DNA from: Verrucomicrobiia bacterium
GTDB lineage: Bacteria; Verrucomicrobiota; Verrucomicrobiia; Palsa-1439
NCBI GenBank assembly: GCA_022072455.1
Contig: JAJVHY010000034.1
Location: 1-36,136 of the forward strand
Length of the DNA stretch: 36,136 nt
Direction: 5' to 3'
Shown: piece after piece, positions 15,092 through 23,062 of the stretch
How the letters are laid out: every line of letters starts with the position of its first letter
Position numbering within the stretch: the stretch's first letter is position 1
Made by a program: the position numbers and the translations under genes
The notes under the pieces: model-generated
What the model saw: the letters and a program-made list of their open reading frames with translations, nothing else
What the model was told of the DNA's origin: nothing
Databases searched by the model: none

Positions 15092-15478
15092 TCAATACAC
15101 GCCCCATTCGATGCCGACATTAGCCAACGCTGACTTCGTGGAGGTCGAGATCGCAACGTTGTTGCTCTCGGCGAGCGTTGTGGAGATCACGAACGCGTTA
15201 TTCACCGCGTCAGCCGACGGCAGACCACCTTTGACATACGTGGCCACTTCCGCCAAGACGATGGTGTCACCAACTTTCATCTTCTTCTCGATCGCCCACT
15301 GATCAATGGCCGAGTCAATCTGACGGGCATCATTGAGGCTGCGGCGGCCTTGGGACTGCTTACGAGCTTTCACGAAGCCCGGGATCGCGAGCGCGGCCAA
15401 CAGACCGATGATGGCAACGACGATCATGATTTCAACGAGCGTGAACGCGGCTTTGTTACTACGGATCTTACTGATCAT
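15092..15478 (-). CDS. Type IV pilin/pseudopilin-like protein, copy 2
   Basis: This 128-residue protein is identical to copy 1 over its first 115 residues and differs only in the last 13. It has the same leader, FTLVE cleavage region, hydrophobic spine helix and globular domain. ATG 15478 is chosen because it matches copy 1 and has GGGAG 7 nt upstream; the frame stays open further upstream. With its own promoter and terminator it is an independent transcription unit. The two could be interchangeable subunits or a major/minor pair with different C-terminal faces. Confidence 0.88.
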   Translation of the reverse strand: MISKIRSNKAAFTLVEIMIVVAIIGLLAALAIPGFVKARKQSQGRRSLNDARQIDSAIDQWAIEKKMKVGDTIVLAEVATYVKGGLPSADAVNNAFVISTTLAESNNVAISTSTKSALANVGIEWGVY

Positions 15479-15531
15479 GTTTCTACTCCCTTTATTATGG
15501 TTTATTTGGCTCAACTACGTCGAACCTGTTT

Positions 15532-15547
15532 AGCAGCGGGTATGCCA
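15532..15547 (-). promoter_or_regulatory. Sigma-54-like -24/-12 promoter of pilin copy 2
   Basis: On the minus strand this reads TGGCATACCCGCTGCT, with the same -24/-12 spacing and position (54 bp before the ATG) as copy 1. Sequence upstream of it is unrelated to that of copy 1. Confidence 0.6.
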
Positions 15548-15712
15548 GCCACGGTTTCCGCCGTTTTACCCCCCAATTGCCCCCAAAAATCTCAAAACTG
15601 CGCCATCCATCGCAAAAACATCGTTCATTCTTGCGACGAACAGAAATGATCAGGCCGGTTCTGCTCCAAATTGTGATTGATTGTCGCGCCTTCCCCCGTA
15701 GCATGCCGGCCC

Positions 15713-17683
15713 ATGACAACTTCACAGAAAGTCGGCTGGGGAATTCTGAGCACTGGTGCCATCTCGCGCGCATTCGCGGAGGCCGCGCCCAAATCCGTTA
15801 CCGGTCGGTTGGTTGCCGTTGCGAGCCGTGACAGCGCGACCGCCCAAAAATTTGCCGGCGAATACAAAATTCCCAACAGCTACGGCCGCTACGAAGACCT
15901 TCTCACTGATCCCGCCGTTCAAGCCGTCTACATCTCCACCCCCCACCCACTCCACGCCGAATGGGCCATCAAAGCCGCGCAAGCCGGCAAACACATCCTC
16001 TGCGAAAAACCGGTTGCCCTCAATCATCCCGACGCCATGCGCATCGTGGCCGCCGCGCAGGAACACGGCGTCTTCCTCATGGAAGCGTTCATGTATCGCT
16101 GTCACCCTCAGACTGCAAAACTGCTGGAACTCCTCCGCGACAAAATCATCGGCGACGTGCGCCTCATCCAAGCCACCTTCAGTTTTCAATGCGGATTCAA
16201 CGCCAACAGCCGGCTCTTCAGCAATGCCCTCGGGGGCGGCGGCATCCTCGATGTCGGCGGCTACCCGGTTTCCATGGCGCGCCTCCTTGCCGGCGCCGAG
16301 CCGCTCGATGTCAAAGGTGTCGCCCACCTCGGCACCACCGGCATTGATGAATGGGCCACCGCTGTCCTGCGTTTTCCCGGCGACATCCTCGCCCAAGTTT
16401 CCACCGGCATCGTCCTCAACCAGGAAAACGTCGTCCGCATCTTCGGCAGCGCCGGCAAGATCACCCTGCCCAACCCCTGGGTCGCGAATCGCAAAGCGCC
16501 CGATACCGGCAAAATCATCGTCCACCTCAACGGCAAAGAGCCAACCGAAATCAGCATCCCGACCAACGTCACGAGTTACTCCCATGAAATTGACGTTGTC
16601 GGCCGCGCCATCCAAGCCGGCCAGACCCAAGCCCCGGCGCCGGCCATGACTTGGAACGACACCCTCGGCAACATGCAGACCCTCGACCGCTGGCGTGAAT
16701 CCATCGGTTTGCTCTACGACGCCGAAAAGCCGGCCGGCTTCCCACAACGAACCCTCCGCCTGCGCCCGCAACATACCATGCAATACGCCCGCGTTCCCGG
16801 CGTCACCCTGCCAGTGTCCCGCATCGTTCTCGGCGGCATGGAAATGCCCTCCCTCCCGCGCACCGCCGTCATCTGCGATGATTTCTTCGAACGCGGCGGC
16901 AACTGTTTCGACACGGCCCACATCTACGGAGGTGGCGTCCCGGAAAAATACTTCGGCCACTGGGTCCGCAATCGCAACCTGCGCGATCAAATCGTCATCA
17001 TCGGCAAAGGCGCCCACACACCCTTCTGCGACCCGGTCAACCTGACGACGCAACTCCTCGAATCACTGGAACGGATGCAAACTGACTACGTTGATCTCTA
17101 CATCATGCACCGCGACAACCCGGCCATCCCGGTCGGCGAATTCGTGGACGTCCTCAACCAACACCTCCGCGCCGGCCGGTGCCGGGCCTTCGGCGGCTCC
17201 AACTGGTCGCTCGACCGCGTCCAAGCCGCCAACGACTACGCCCGGCAACACGGGCTGACCGGCTTCACCGCCGTCAGCAACAACTTCAGTCTGGCCCGGA
17301 TGGTTGATCCTGTCTGGAGTGGCTGCATCTCCTCCGCTGATCTCGATTCGCGGGCGTGGTTTACCAAAACCCAGACCGCGCTCTTCGCCTGGTCCAGCCA
17401 AGCCCGTGGCTTCTTCACCGAACGCGCTGACCGGTCTGACGACAAGGAATTGGTCCGCTGCTGGTTTGCCGACGACAACTTCGCGCGCCGGCAACGCGCC
17501 TATGAACTCGCCAACAAACGCGGTGTCCATCCCAACAGCATCGCCCTGGCGTACGTCCTCCGGCAACCGTTCCCCACATTCGCGCTGATCGGGCCGCGCA
17601 CCTTGACTGAATTTCACTCGTCTCTACCGGGCCTGACTGTCGAACTGTCGCCCGAGGAGTTGCGGTGGCTGAATCTCGAGTAA
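15713..17683 (+). CDS. Gfo/Idh/MocA oxidoreductase fused to aldo/keto reductase
   Basis: This 656-residue cytosolic protein has two complete redox domains. Residues 1-335 are a Gfo/Idh/MocA dehydrogenase, with the NAD(P) loop GWGILSTGAIS, the catalytic-lysine motif CEKPVAL and the C-terminal beta-sheet domain. Residues about 345-656 are an aldo/keto reductase, with the tetrad visible as FDTAHIYGGG (Asp, Tyr), IIGKG (Lys) and YIMHRD (His). It may oxidise and reduce the same sugar or polyol in sequence, recycling the cofactor. That is inferred from the fusion, and the substrate is unknown. ATG 15713 matches the start of the family domain. The next gene, an MFS transporter, overlaps it by 19 bp. 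Confidence 0.88.
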   Translation: MTTSQKVGWGILSTGAISRAFAEAAPKSVTGRLVAVASRDSATAQKFAGEYKIPNSYGRYEDLLTDPAVQAVYISTPHPLHAEWAIKAAQAGKHILCEKPVALNHPDAMRIVAAAQEHGVFLMEAFMYRCHPQTAKLLELLRDKIIGDVRLIQATFSFQCGFNANSRLFSNALGGGGILDVGGYPVSMARLLAGAEPLDVKGVAHLGTTGIDEWATAVLRFPGDILAQVSTGIVLNQENVVRIFGSAGKITLPNPWVANRKAPDTGKIIVHLNGKEPTEISIPTNVTSYSHEIDVVGRAIQAGQTQAPAPAMTWNDTLGNMQTLDRWRESIGLLYDAEKPAGFPQRTLRLRPQHTMQYARVPGVTLPVSRIVLGGMEMPSLPRTAVICDDFFERGGNCFDTAHIYGGGVPEKYFGHWVRNRNLRDQIVIIGKGAHTPFCDPVNLTTQLLESLERMQTDYVDLYIMHRDNPAIPVGEFVDVLNQHLRAGRCRAFGGSNWSLDRVQAANDYARQHGLTGFTAVSNNFSLARMVDPVWSGCISSADLDSRAWFTKTQTALFAWSSQARGFFTERADRSDDKELVRCWFADDNFARRQRAYELANKRGVHPNSIALAYVLRQPFPTFALIGPRTLTEFHSSLPGLTVELSPEELRWLNLE

Positions 17684-19086
17684 CTCCTCCGCTCCGGCAA
17701 TCCTTGCGGTTCATCATGGTGGCCTGGGTCATCGGGGCCGGCTGGATGTACCTGACCACCGGTGCCGTCTTCACCCGGTTCGCCAAACTCCTCGACATGC
17801 CGAAATTCGGGTTCGGCCTCTTGGCCGCCATCCCATTTGCCGGCGCACTGGCGCAATTACCGGTCAGCTACATCATCACCCGGTACGGCCATCGCAAACC
17901 ACTGTTCATCACTCTTGGCCTGATCCACCGCGGCCTCTGGCTGGTGATCGCCGGCATCCCCTGGCTGCTGCCCGCCGGTTGGCAATGGCAGGGTTTGATC
18001 CTCCTGTTCATCCTCACCAGCATGACCGGCCAAATGGTCACGCCGATCTGGGTCTCGTGGATGGCCGACCTCGTGCCCAGCCGGATCCGCGGCCGGTATT
18101 TCTCGCGCCGCAGTCAACTCGGTCAGATGATCGGCGTGATCATCACACTTCTGATGGGATTTGCACTCGACCGCGCCGAAATCCGCGGGAGTCAGATGCT
18201 GCTGCAAGTGGTGGCGCTGGCCCTCGCGTTGGGCGCGGTCTATGGGATGATCGATTTCCTGTTCTTCCTCAAAGTCCCCGACATCCAGCGCGTCGAACCC
18301 AACCCCGCGACCAACCTCTGGCAAATGGTGCGTGAACCACTCCACGACCGGAACTTTCGCCGCTTTCTCGGCTACACCGCCACCCTGACGTTTGGGATTG
18401 GGTTCGTTGGCCAATTCGCGTGGCTCTACATCTTCGACATCGCCGGCCTGTCCAACGCCCAAGCCAACGCCATGCTGGTGCTGATCCCGCTGATCTTAAT
18501 GATGATCTTCACCCCGATCTGGGGGCGGATTGTTGACCGGTTCGGCCGCAAGTCCACCCTCGTCCTCGCCGGCATCCTCGTCATCCCGGGTTCGCTCGGC
18601 TGGATTTTTGTTTCCCGTGAAAACTGGCTGTGGGGCTACTCCGCCATCGTCATTGCCACCGCCGCGTGGCCCGGCATTGAAATCGCCAACTTCAACGTCC
18701 TCCTCGGCATGAGTGACCAAGCCGGCCCCCGCTCTTCCGGCAGCGCCTATGTCGTCGTCAACAGCACCCTGACCGCCATCGCCGGCATCCTGAGCGGCCT
18801 CTTTGGCGGCGCAGTGGCCCAAACTCTGGACGACTGGAAATTCTCATTCGCCGGCATCACCCTGACCTACCACGGCGTCCTCTTTATCATCTCGACGCTC
18901 ATCCGCACTGCCGGCCTGTTTTGGTTGGTGCGATTTGAAGACCGACAAGCCGGCACTCCGCGCGCCGCGCTCCGCTACCTCGGCACCAATCTTTACTCCA
19001 ACCTCCAGCAAGCGGTCTTCATCCCCGGCCGACTGTTTCAGCAATTGAGCCGATGGACGTACCAAATCAACAAACGCCGGCGTTAA
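17665..19086 (+). CDS. MFS transporter coupled to the oxidoreductase fusion
   Basis: This 473-residue inner-membrane protein has about 12 membrane segments. The MFS loop motif appears as GHRKP between TM2 and TM3 and again as DRFGRKS in the second half. The start is GTG 17665, with GAGGAG 5 nt upstream inside the end of the preceding gene, giving a 19-bp overlap and likely translational coupling. It probably imports the sugar or related solute handled by the upstream fusion enzyme. The last 60 residues form a basic cytoplasmic tail. It converges on, and overlaps by 4 bp, the gene that ends at 19083. Confidence 0.85.
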   Translation: MAESRVTPPLRQSLRFIMVAWVIGAGWMYLTTGAVFTRFAKLLDMPKFGFGLLAAIPFAGALAQLPVSYIITRYGHRKPLFITLGLIHRGLWLVIAGIPWLLPAGWQWQGLILLFILTSMTGQMVTPIWVSWMADLVPSRIRGRYFSRRSQLGQMIGVIITLLMGFALDRAEIRGSQMLLQVVALALALGAVYGMIDFLFFLKVPDIQRVEPNPATNLWQMVREPLHDRNFRRFLGYTATLTFGIGFVGQFAWLYIFDIAGLSNAQANAMLVLIPLILMMIFTPIWGRIVDRFGRKSTLVLAGILVIPGSLGWIFVSRENWLWGYSAIVIATAAWPGIEIANFNVLLGMSDQAGPRSSGSAYVVVNSTLTAIAGILSGLFGGAVAQTLDDWKFSFAGITLTYHGVLFIISTLIRTAGLFWLVRFEDRQAGTPRAALRYLGTNLYSNLQQAVFIPGRLFQQLSRWTYQINKRRR

Positions 19087-19994
19087 CCCTCGCCGGGCAC
19101 GCGCTTCGCGCCGAACGGCCACCACCACTTCTTCTTCGGCGCCGGCGCTGGGGGGGGCGGTGGCGGTTCGAGTTCTTCGTCGGTCATCAGACGCTCCTGC
19201 CGGGGGTACGTTTGTTCGCCGCCGACCACAACAATGGAATTCTCGCGCACCTGCAATTCCGGCAACGAAGTATAATCGGAATACGCTGCCCGCGTCGCCA
19301 GGCGCGCGGCGGGATCAATTCGCACATACCCATACGAGCGCGGACCGTTTTGGAACAACACATGCAAGTGAGCCTCCTGGTCAATCCGGCCTTGAAGTCC
19401 AGTTGGCGCGATACAGGGACCAAGCGGCACCAAACTGAAGATCGTCTTCGACGGTTCACCGCGAACGCTGACATAGAGTTGGTCCCTGTCGCCTTCCCGG
19501 CGGGCAATCAAAGTGTAAATCCGGTATTCCTCCGGCACCCCTTCCACCACCGGTAAGCCGACTGTCTGAGTCCAGAGTTCGCGACCGTTGATAATCGCCA
19601 AACTGGCTGGCGTGGAGCTCGCGACCACCCCGCCGCTGGTAACTGAGACTTGAACCCGGTAGTTTCCGCGCCGCCGCAGATCGTAGTACGGCAAAATGTC
19701 CACAACCCGGGAAACCGTTTGCCCCGCCGGGATGAGGACGGACTCGCCTGCCACAAACTCAGCCGTAACCGATACATTCTGATTATTTTCGTCGGTGACA
19801 ACAAATCGGAGCCAGGAAGTTGCGTCGGAATTCTCGAGCTGGATTGCCCGCCCGGAAAAATTGCGAATTGTGACTGTGACCGGGATGCTTTCATAGACGA
19901 GAAATGTGTCTTTCGCAGCACGGAGTTGGACACTGATTTGCGCGGAGGCAATGCCCGCGCTCACAAGAAGTAAAAGCAGAGCACGCATGCGCAA
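19083..19994 (-). CDS. Secreted hypothetical protein
   Basis: This 303-residue protein has a signal peptide (MRMRALLLLLVSAGIASA-QIS). Residues about 20-130 look like an immunoglobulin-like beta-sandwich (FLVYESIPVTVTIRN and YRVQVSVTSGG). A second beta-rich part follows. The tail is proline-rich and then strongly basic/aromatic (KKKWWWPFGAKR), which could touch membrane or cell wall. The family is not recognised. It lies 6 bp downstream of the M14 peptidase gene in the rho operon. An alternative start two codons in is equally possible. Confidence 0.65.
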   Translation of the reverse strand: MRMRALLLLLVSAGIASAQISVQLRAAKDTFLVYESIPVTVTIRNFSGRAIQLENSDATSWLRFVVTDENNQNVSVTAEFVAGESVLIPAGQTVSRVVDILPYYDLRRRGNYRVQVSVTSGGVVASSTPASLAIINGRELWTQTVGLPVVEGVPEEYRIYTLIARREGDRDQLYVSVRGEPSKTIFSLVPLGPCIAPTGLQGRIDQEAHLHVLFQNGPRSYGYVRIDPAARLATRAAYSDYTSLPELQVRENSIVVVGGEQTYPRQERLMTDEELEPPPPPPAPAPKKKWWWPFGAKRVPGEG

Positions 19995-20000
19995 ACCGTA

Positions 20001-20732
20001 TCATGCGCGAAAAGTCAGCGACAAGGCAAATTCGAGTGCGGTCACATGCGCTTGGGCACGTTGCGCGAGCGGGACGGTGAGGGCCGATTCGCTGCCGAGA
20101 ATGTGATCGGTGCAGTGCCGGAACAAATGGAAGGCCATTGGCCCGCGTTGCCGGACGCGCGTCATGTTGCGGCCGATTTCCCGGCGGATCAGTCCGTGGC
20201 CGGTGGCCCGGTTGCCGTCAATGATCGAGTCGCGGTTGATCGGGGTCACACGGGATACCGCCTGCAGAATTTGTTCACCGATGTACGGCGGTTGCCGGCG
20301 CAGTTCGTAGAGGTAAAAGCCGCTGGCGTCCACGTCCTCGTGAAATTCAAACGAGAATTCAAACCGCCGGCCTTTGACCAGACGCTTGATGAGTTCGGCT
20401 TCGGGAGTATTGGTGCGCCGCTGGAATTGCCGGTTGATGTCGCGGCGTTGCCGGTTGCGGCGTTGGTTGCGCGCCCAGCCGTAGGGGTTGATGCAGGGGA
20501 AGACGAGCCAGTTGATATTGCCCGGTCGGCCGCACTCCAACCACCGTAGGACGCCTTCGACGCCGGCGGGTTCTTCGCCGTGCATTCCACCGCTCAGCAA
20601 AACTGTCGGCGCCCGTTTCGCGACGGTAGGCTCGACAACAAACCACGGGTATTCCCAAATCGTCGCCACTTGCCGGACTTTCCAACCGCGGAGCGCGCGC
20701 AAGCGGTCGGTCAGCTCGGAATAGGAGCGCAC
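20001..20732 (-). CDS. M14-type zinc metallopeptidase (carboxypeptidase/deacylase-like)
   Basis: This 243-residue protein of the M14/succinylglutamate-desuccinylase superfamily has zinc ligands H51 and E54 in SGGMHGEEPAG and a third His in FEFHEDVDASGFY. The substrate-binding Asn/Arg are in RQRRDINRQF, and the likely catalytic Glu is in GSESALTVPL. No signal peptide is seen, so it is probably cytoplasmic. It may trim a C-terminal residue or an N-acylated amino acid; the exact substrate cannot be read. The start is GTG 20732, 3 bp after the rho stop, indicating co-transcription with rho. Confidence 0.75.
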   Translation of the reverse strand: MRSYSELTDRLRALRGWKVRQVATIWEYPWFVVEPTVAKRAPTVLLSGGMHGEEPAGVEGVLRWLECGRPGNINWLVFPCINPYGWARNQRRNRQRRDINRQFQRRTNTPEAELIKRLVKGRRFEFSFEFHEDVDASGFYLYELRRQPPYIGEQILQAVSRVTPINRDSIIDGNRATGHGLIRREIGRNMTRVRQRGPMAFHLFRHCTDHILGSESALTVPLAQRAQAHVTALEFALSLTFRA

Positions 20733-20735
20733 GGG

Positions 20736-22046
20736 TTACCGCGACGACTGCGGCGTGTCTACGATGGCGCGGAGGAATTCGGCGTTGGTCTTGAGTTTGC
20801 TCAGGCCGTTGAGAAGTTTCTGGATGGATTCGAGCGGCGGGGCGCCGCTGAGGGCGCGCCGCAATCGCGTGACGCCTTCCAACTCCCACGGTTTCAGGAG
20901 CAATTCTTCGCGACGGGTGCCGGACATGTTGATGTCAACCGCCGGCCAGTAGCGTTGCTCGGCAATCTTGCGGTCGAGCACAAGTTCGGAGTTACCGGTG
21001 CCTTTGAATTCCTGGAAGATCAATTCGTCCATCCGCGAGCCGGTTTCCACGAGCGCGGTGGCGATGATGGTCAACGAGCCACCTTCTTCCGCTTTGCGGG
21101 CGGAGGCGAAGATGCGGCGGGGTTGTTCCATCGCGCGGGCGTCGAGACCGCCGGTCATGGTGCGGCCGGTCGAACCCATGTGGTTGTTAAAGGCGCGGGC
21201 CAACCGGGTAATCGAGTCGAGGACAAGGAAAACGTCCCGGCCAAATTCGACAAGGCGTTTGGCGCGCTCGATGGCAATTTTGGCGGTGCGGACGTGGTCT
21301 TCAATGGTTTGGTCGTTGGTCGAGGCGATGACTTCACCGCCTTTGATGGAGCGGCGGAAATCAGTTGTTTCTTCGGGACGTTCGTCGCAAAGCAACACGA
21401 TGGTGTGCGCTTCCGGATGGTTCGTCAACACGGCGTCGGCCATGTGATGTAGGAGCGTGGTCTTGCCGGTGCGGGGGGCGGCCACGATCAGGCCGCGCGT
21501 GCCTTTGCCGATCGGCGCGACGATATCCACGACGCGAGTGGTGTAGCGCTCTGGCACGGTTTCGAGGACGAAACGTTCGTTGGGTTGGATGACGGTGAGG
21601 TCGTCGAACTTTTTGAGCGCGGTGTATTTTTCGGGAGGCTGGCCGTTGATGGTTTTGATGTCCACCAATTGCGGGCTGCCTTTGCGGGGCGGCGCAGCTT
21701 TGCCGTCAATTTCCAAACCGGGCCGCAAGCGAAACCGGCGAATGATGTCGGGCGAGACGTAGATGTCGTTGGGGCTGACTTGAAAGCTCTTGGCTGGATT
21801 ACGGAGAAAGCCGAAGCCTTTTTCACCCACTTCGAGCACACCTTTGGCGATTAGCTCCGGGCGGGGTGGTTGCTGCTGCTGTTGCGGCGGCGGTTGAGTG
21901 CCGGGCGGTGGTTGTTGACCCGGTTGAGTCGCCACTTGCGGCTGGGGTGGATTTCCGTTCGGGACCGGCTGTTGGTTCTGGTCGGATTCGTTCACTTTGG
22001 GTTTACGATGGTGATAGTAGCGACGGTGATGTTGATGACGGCTCAC
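20736..22046 (-). CDS. rho: Transcription termination factor Rho
   Basis: This 436-residue RNA-dependent ATPase ends transcription of untranslated RNA. Residues about 1-62 are a low-complexity Gln/Pro/Asn-rich tail with a His/Arg/Tyr-rich start, in place of the usual Rho_N helical domain. The primary RNA-binding OB/CSD domain (about 65-140) has GEKGFGFLR. The ATPase core has Walker A APRTGKT where many Rho proteins have PPKAGKT, the signature CDERPEETT, the Q-loop region and SGTRREELLL near the end. The core looks complete and functional. It is the first gene of a three-gene operon. Confidence 0.95.
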   Translation of the reverse strand: MSRHQHHRRYYHHRKPKVNESDQNQQPVPNGNPPQPQVATQPGQQPPPGTQPPPQQQQQPPRPELIAKGVLEVGEKGFGFLRNPAKSFQVSPNDIYVSPDIIRRFRLRPGLEIDGKAAPPRKGSPQLVDIKTINGQPPEKYTALKKFDDLTVIQPNERFVLETVPERYTTRVVDIVAPIGKGTRGLIVAAPRTGKTTLLHHMADAVLTNHPEAHTIVLLCDERPEETTDFRRSIKGGEVIASTNDQTIEDHVRTAKIAIERAKRLVEFGRDVFLVLDSITRLARAFNNHMGSTGRTMTGGLDARAMEQPRRIFASARKAEEGGSLTIIATALVETGSRMDELIFQEFKGTGNSELVLDRKIAEQRYWPAVDINMSGTRREELLLKPWELEGVTRLRRALSGAPPLESIQKLLNGLSKLKTNAEFLRAIVDTPQSSR

Positions 22047-22210
22047 AGATTGGTCTCAGCCCACGCGGAGCGCAGGATTTGGGTTGTTTGTGTTGGAAAT
22101 AAAGGCATGTGCTTCCGTGGCGCGCTGGAAGTCAAATTCGACTATGCGCTCCAAATCTGGAATCAGTTTGAGCTGAATGACGGCCACTATGACACTGATA
22201 TACAGTTGCT

Positions 22211-23008
22211 CTATCGAGCTAGCCCGCGCTCCGACTTGCGACAGAAGTCAACGAAGTGGGTGAGTTCTTGGCTCTGCGGGAGTTCGCGGGTGACAGTATC
22301 CAACGCTGTGGCTAATGTCAACCCCGACTTGAAGACTATTTTGAAGGCTTCTGTCAGCGCCCGAATCGTCTCTGCCGGCACGCCTCTCCGTTCCAGCCCA
22401 ACCTTGTTCACACTCCGGGTCTCGCCGGGATGGCCGTCCACAATCATGAACGGCGGGACGTCTTGCACCACCTTGGCGCAACCGCCAATGATGGACATTT
22501 TACCGACCCGACAAAACTGGTGCACTGCCGCCAGCCCGCCGACAATGGCGTAATCTTCAACCACGACGTGGCCGGCCAGTGTGCCGTTGTTGCTGAAAAC
22601 CACATGATCGCCAACGACGCAATCATGCGCGATGTGTGAGTAGGCCAGGAAATTCCCGTGCGATCCGACTCGCGTATGCAACCCGTCACCGGTCGCCGTG
22701 TGGACGGTTACATGTTCCCGAAAGACATTCCCTTCCCCGATATCGAGGTAACACTTGCCGCCGGCAAACTTCAGGTCTTGGGTCTTCAATCCGATGCAGG
22801 CAAACGGATAAAATTCGTTGCATGGACCAATGGTCGTCACCCCATCAACCACCACATGCGAATGCAGCCGGCAACCGTCACCGAGTTTCACGTTCGGCCC
22901 GATGACACAATACGGCCCAACCTCACAGCCAGCGCCAAGCTGCGCCTGTGAGTCAACGATTGCGGTGGGATGAATGCGTGCTGAGACCACGTCTGTGTGA
23001 CAAGTCAT
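22211..23008 (-). CDS. lpxA: UDP-N-acetylglucosamine O-acyltransferase
   Basis: This protein of about 265 residues catalyses the first step of lipid A synthesis, moving a 3-hydroxyacyl chain from ACP to UDP-GlcNAc. It begins near IHPTAIVD with left-handed beta-helix hexapeptide repeats. It carries the active-site segment SHIAHDC (catalytic His) and the conserved GGLAAVHQFCRVG, and ends with a helical domain. ATG 23008 is chosen; an in-frame ATG at 23032 and a GTG nearer IHPTAIV are alternatives, since no clear ribosome site decides. It is divergent from gluQ, and the lpxC-fabZ gene lies beyond that. Confidence 0.92.
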   Translation of the reverse strand: MTCHTDVVSARIHPTAIVDSQAQLGAGCEVGPYCVIGPNVKLGDGCRLHSHVVVDGVTTIGPCNEFYPFACIGLKTQDLKFAGGKCYLDIGEGNVFREHVTVHTATGDGLHTRVGSHGNFLAYSHIAHDCVVGDHVVFSNNGTLAGHVVVEDYAIVGGLAAVHQFCRVGKMSIIGGCAKVVQDVPPFMIVDGHPGETRSVNKVGLERRGVPAETIRALTEAFKIVFKSGLTLATALDTVTRELPQSQELTHFVDFCRKSERGLAR

Positions 23009-23062
23009 ACACGAAGCACACCGGCTGGTCAATCAAACCGATACCGGTTATCCTGCGCCGGC

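Larger units (their letters stand above)
15000..15547 (-). repeat. Tandem duplication unit 2 (terminator, pilin gene, promoter)
   Basis: This is the second copy of the unit at 14228-14775. Divergence concentrates in the last codons and the 3' untranslated part, while the body of the coding region differs at only a few bases. Confidence 0.85.

Noticed and set aside
14228-15547. Pilin duplication as an assembly artefact
   Set aside because: The copies differ in their C-terminal codons, 3' regions and upstream sequence, so they are real separate units unless long reads say otherwise.
15722-17053. Minus-strand frame of about 440 codons
   Set aside because: It is antisense to the Gfo/Idh-aldo/keto reductase fusion, whose active-site motifs are clear on the plus strand.
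20001-20732. M14 protein as a secreted zinc carboxypeptidase
   Set aside because: There is no signal peptide and the short length fits the intracellular M14/AstE-like group better than secreted carboxypeptidases.
23038-23062. Upstream in-frame start (22997) for gluQ
   Set aside because: It would overlap the start of divergent lpxA and add residues before the family's conserved beginning VIGRLAPTPSG.
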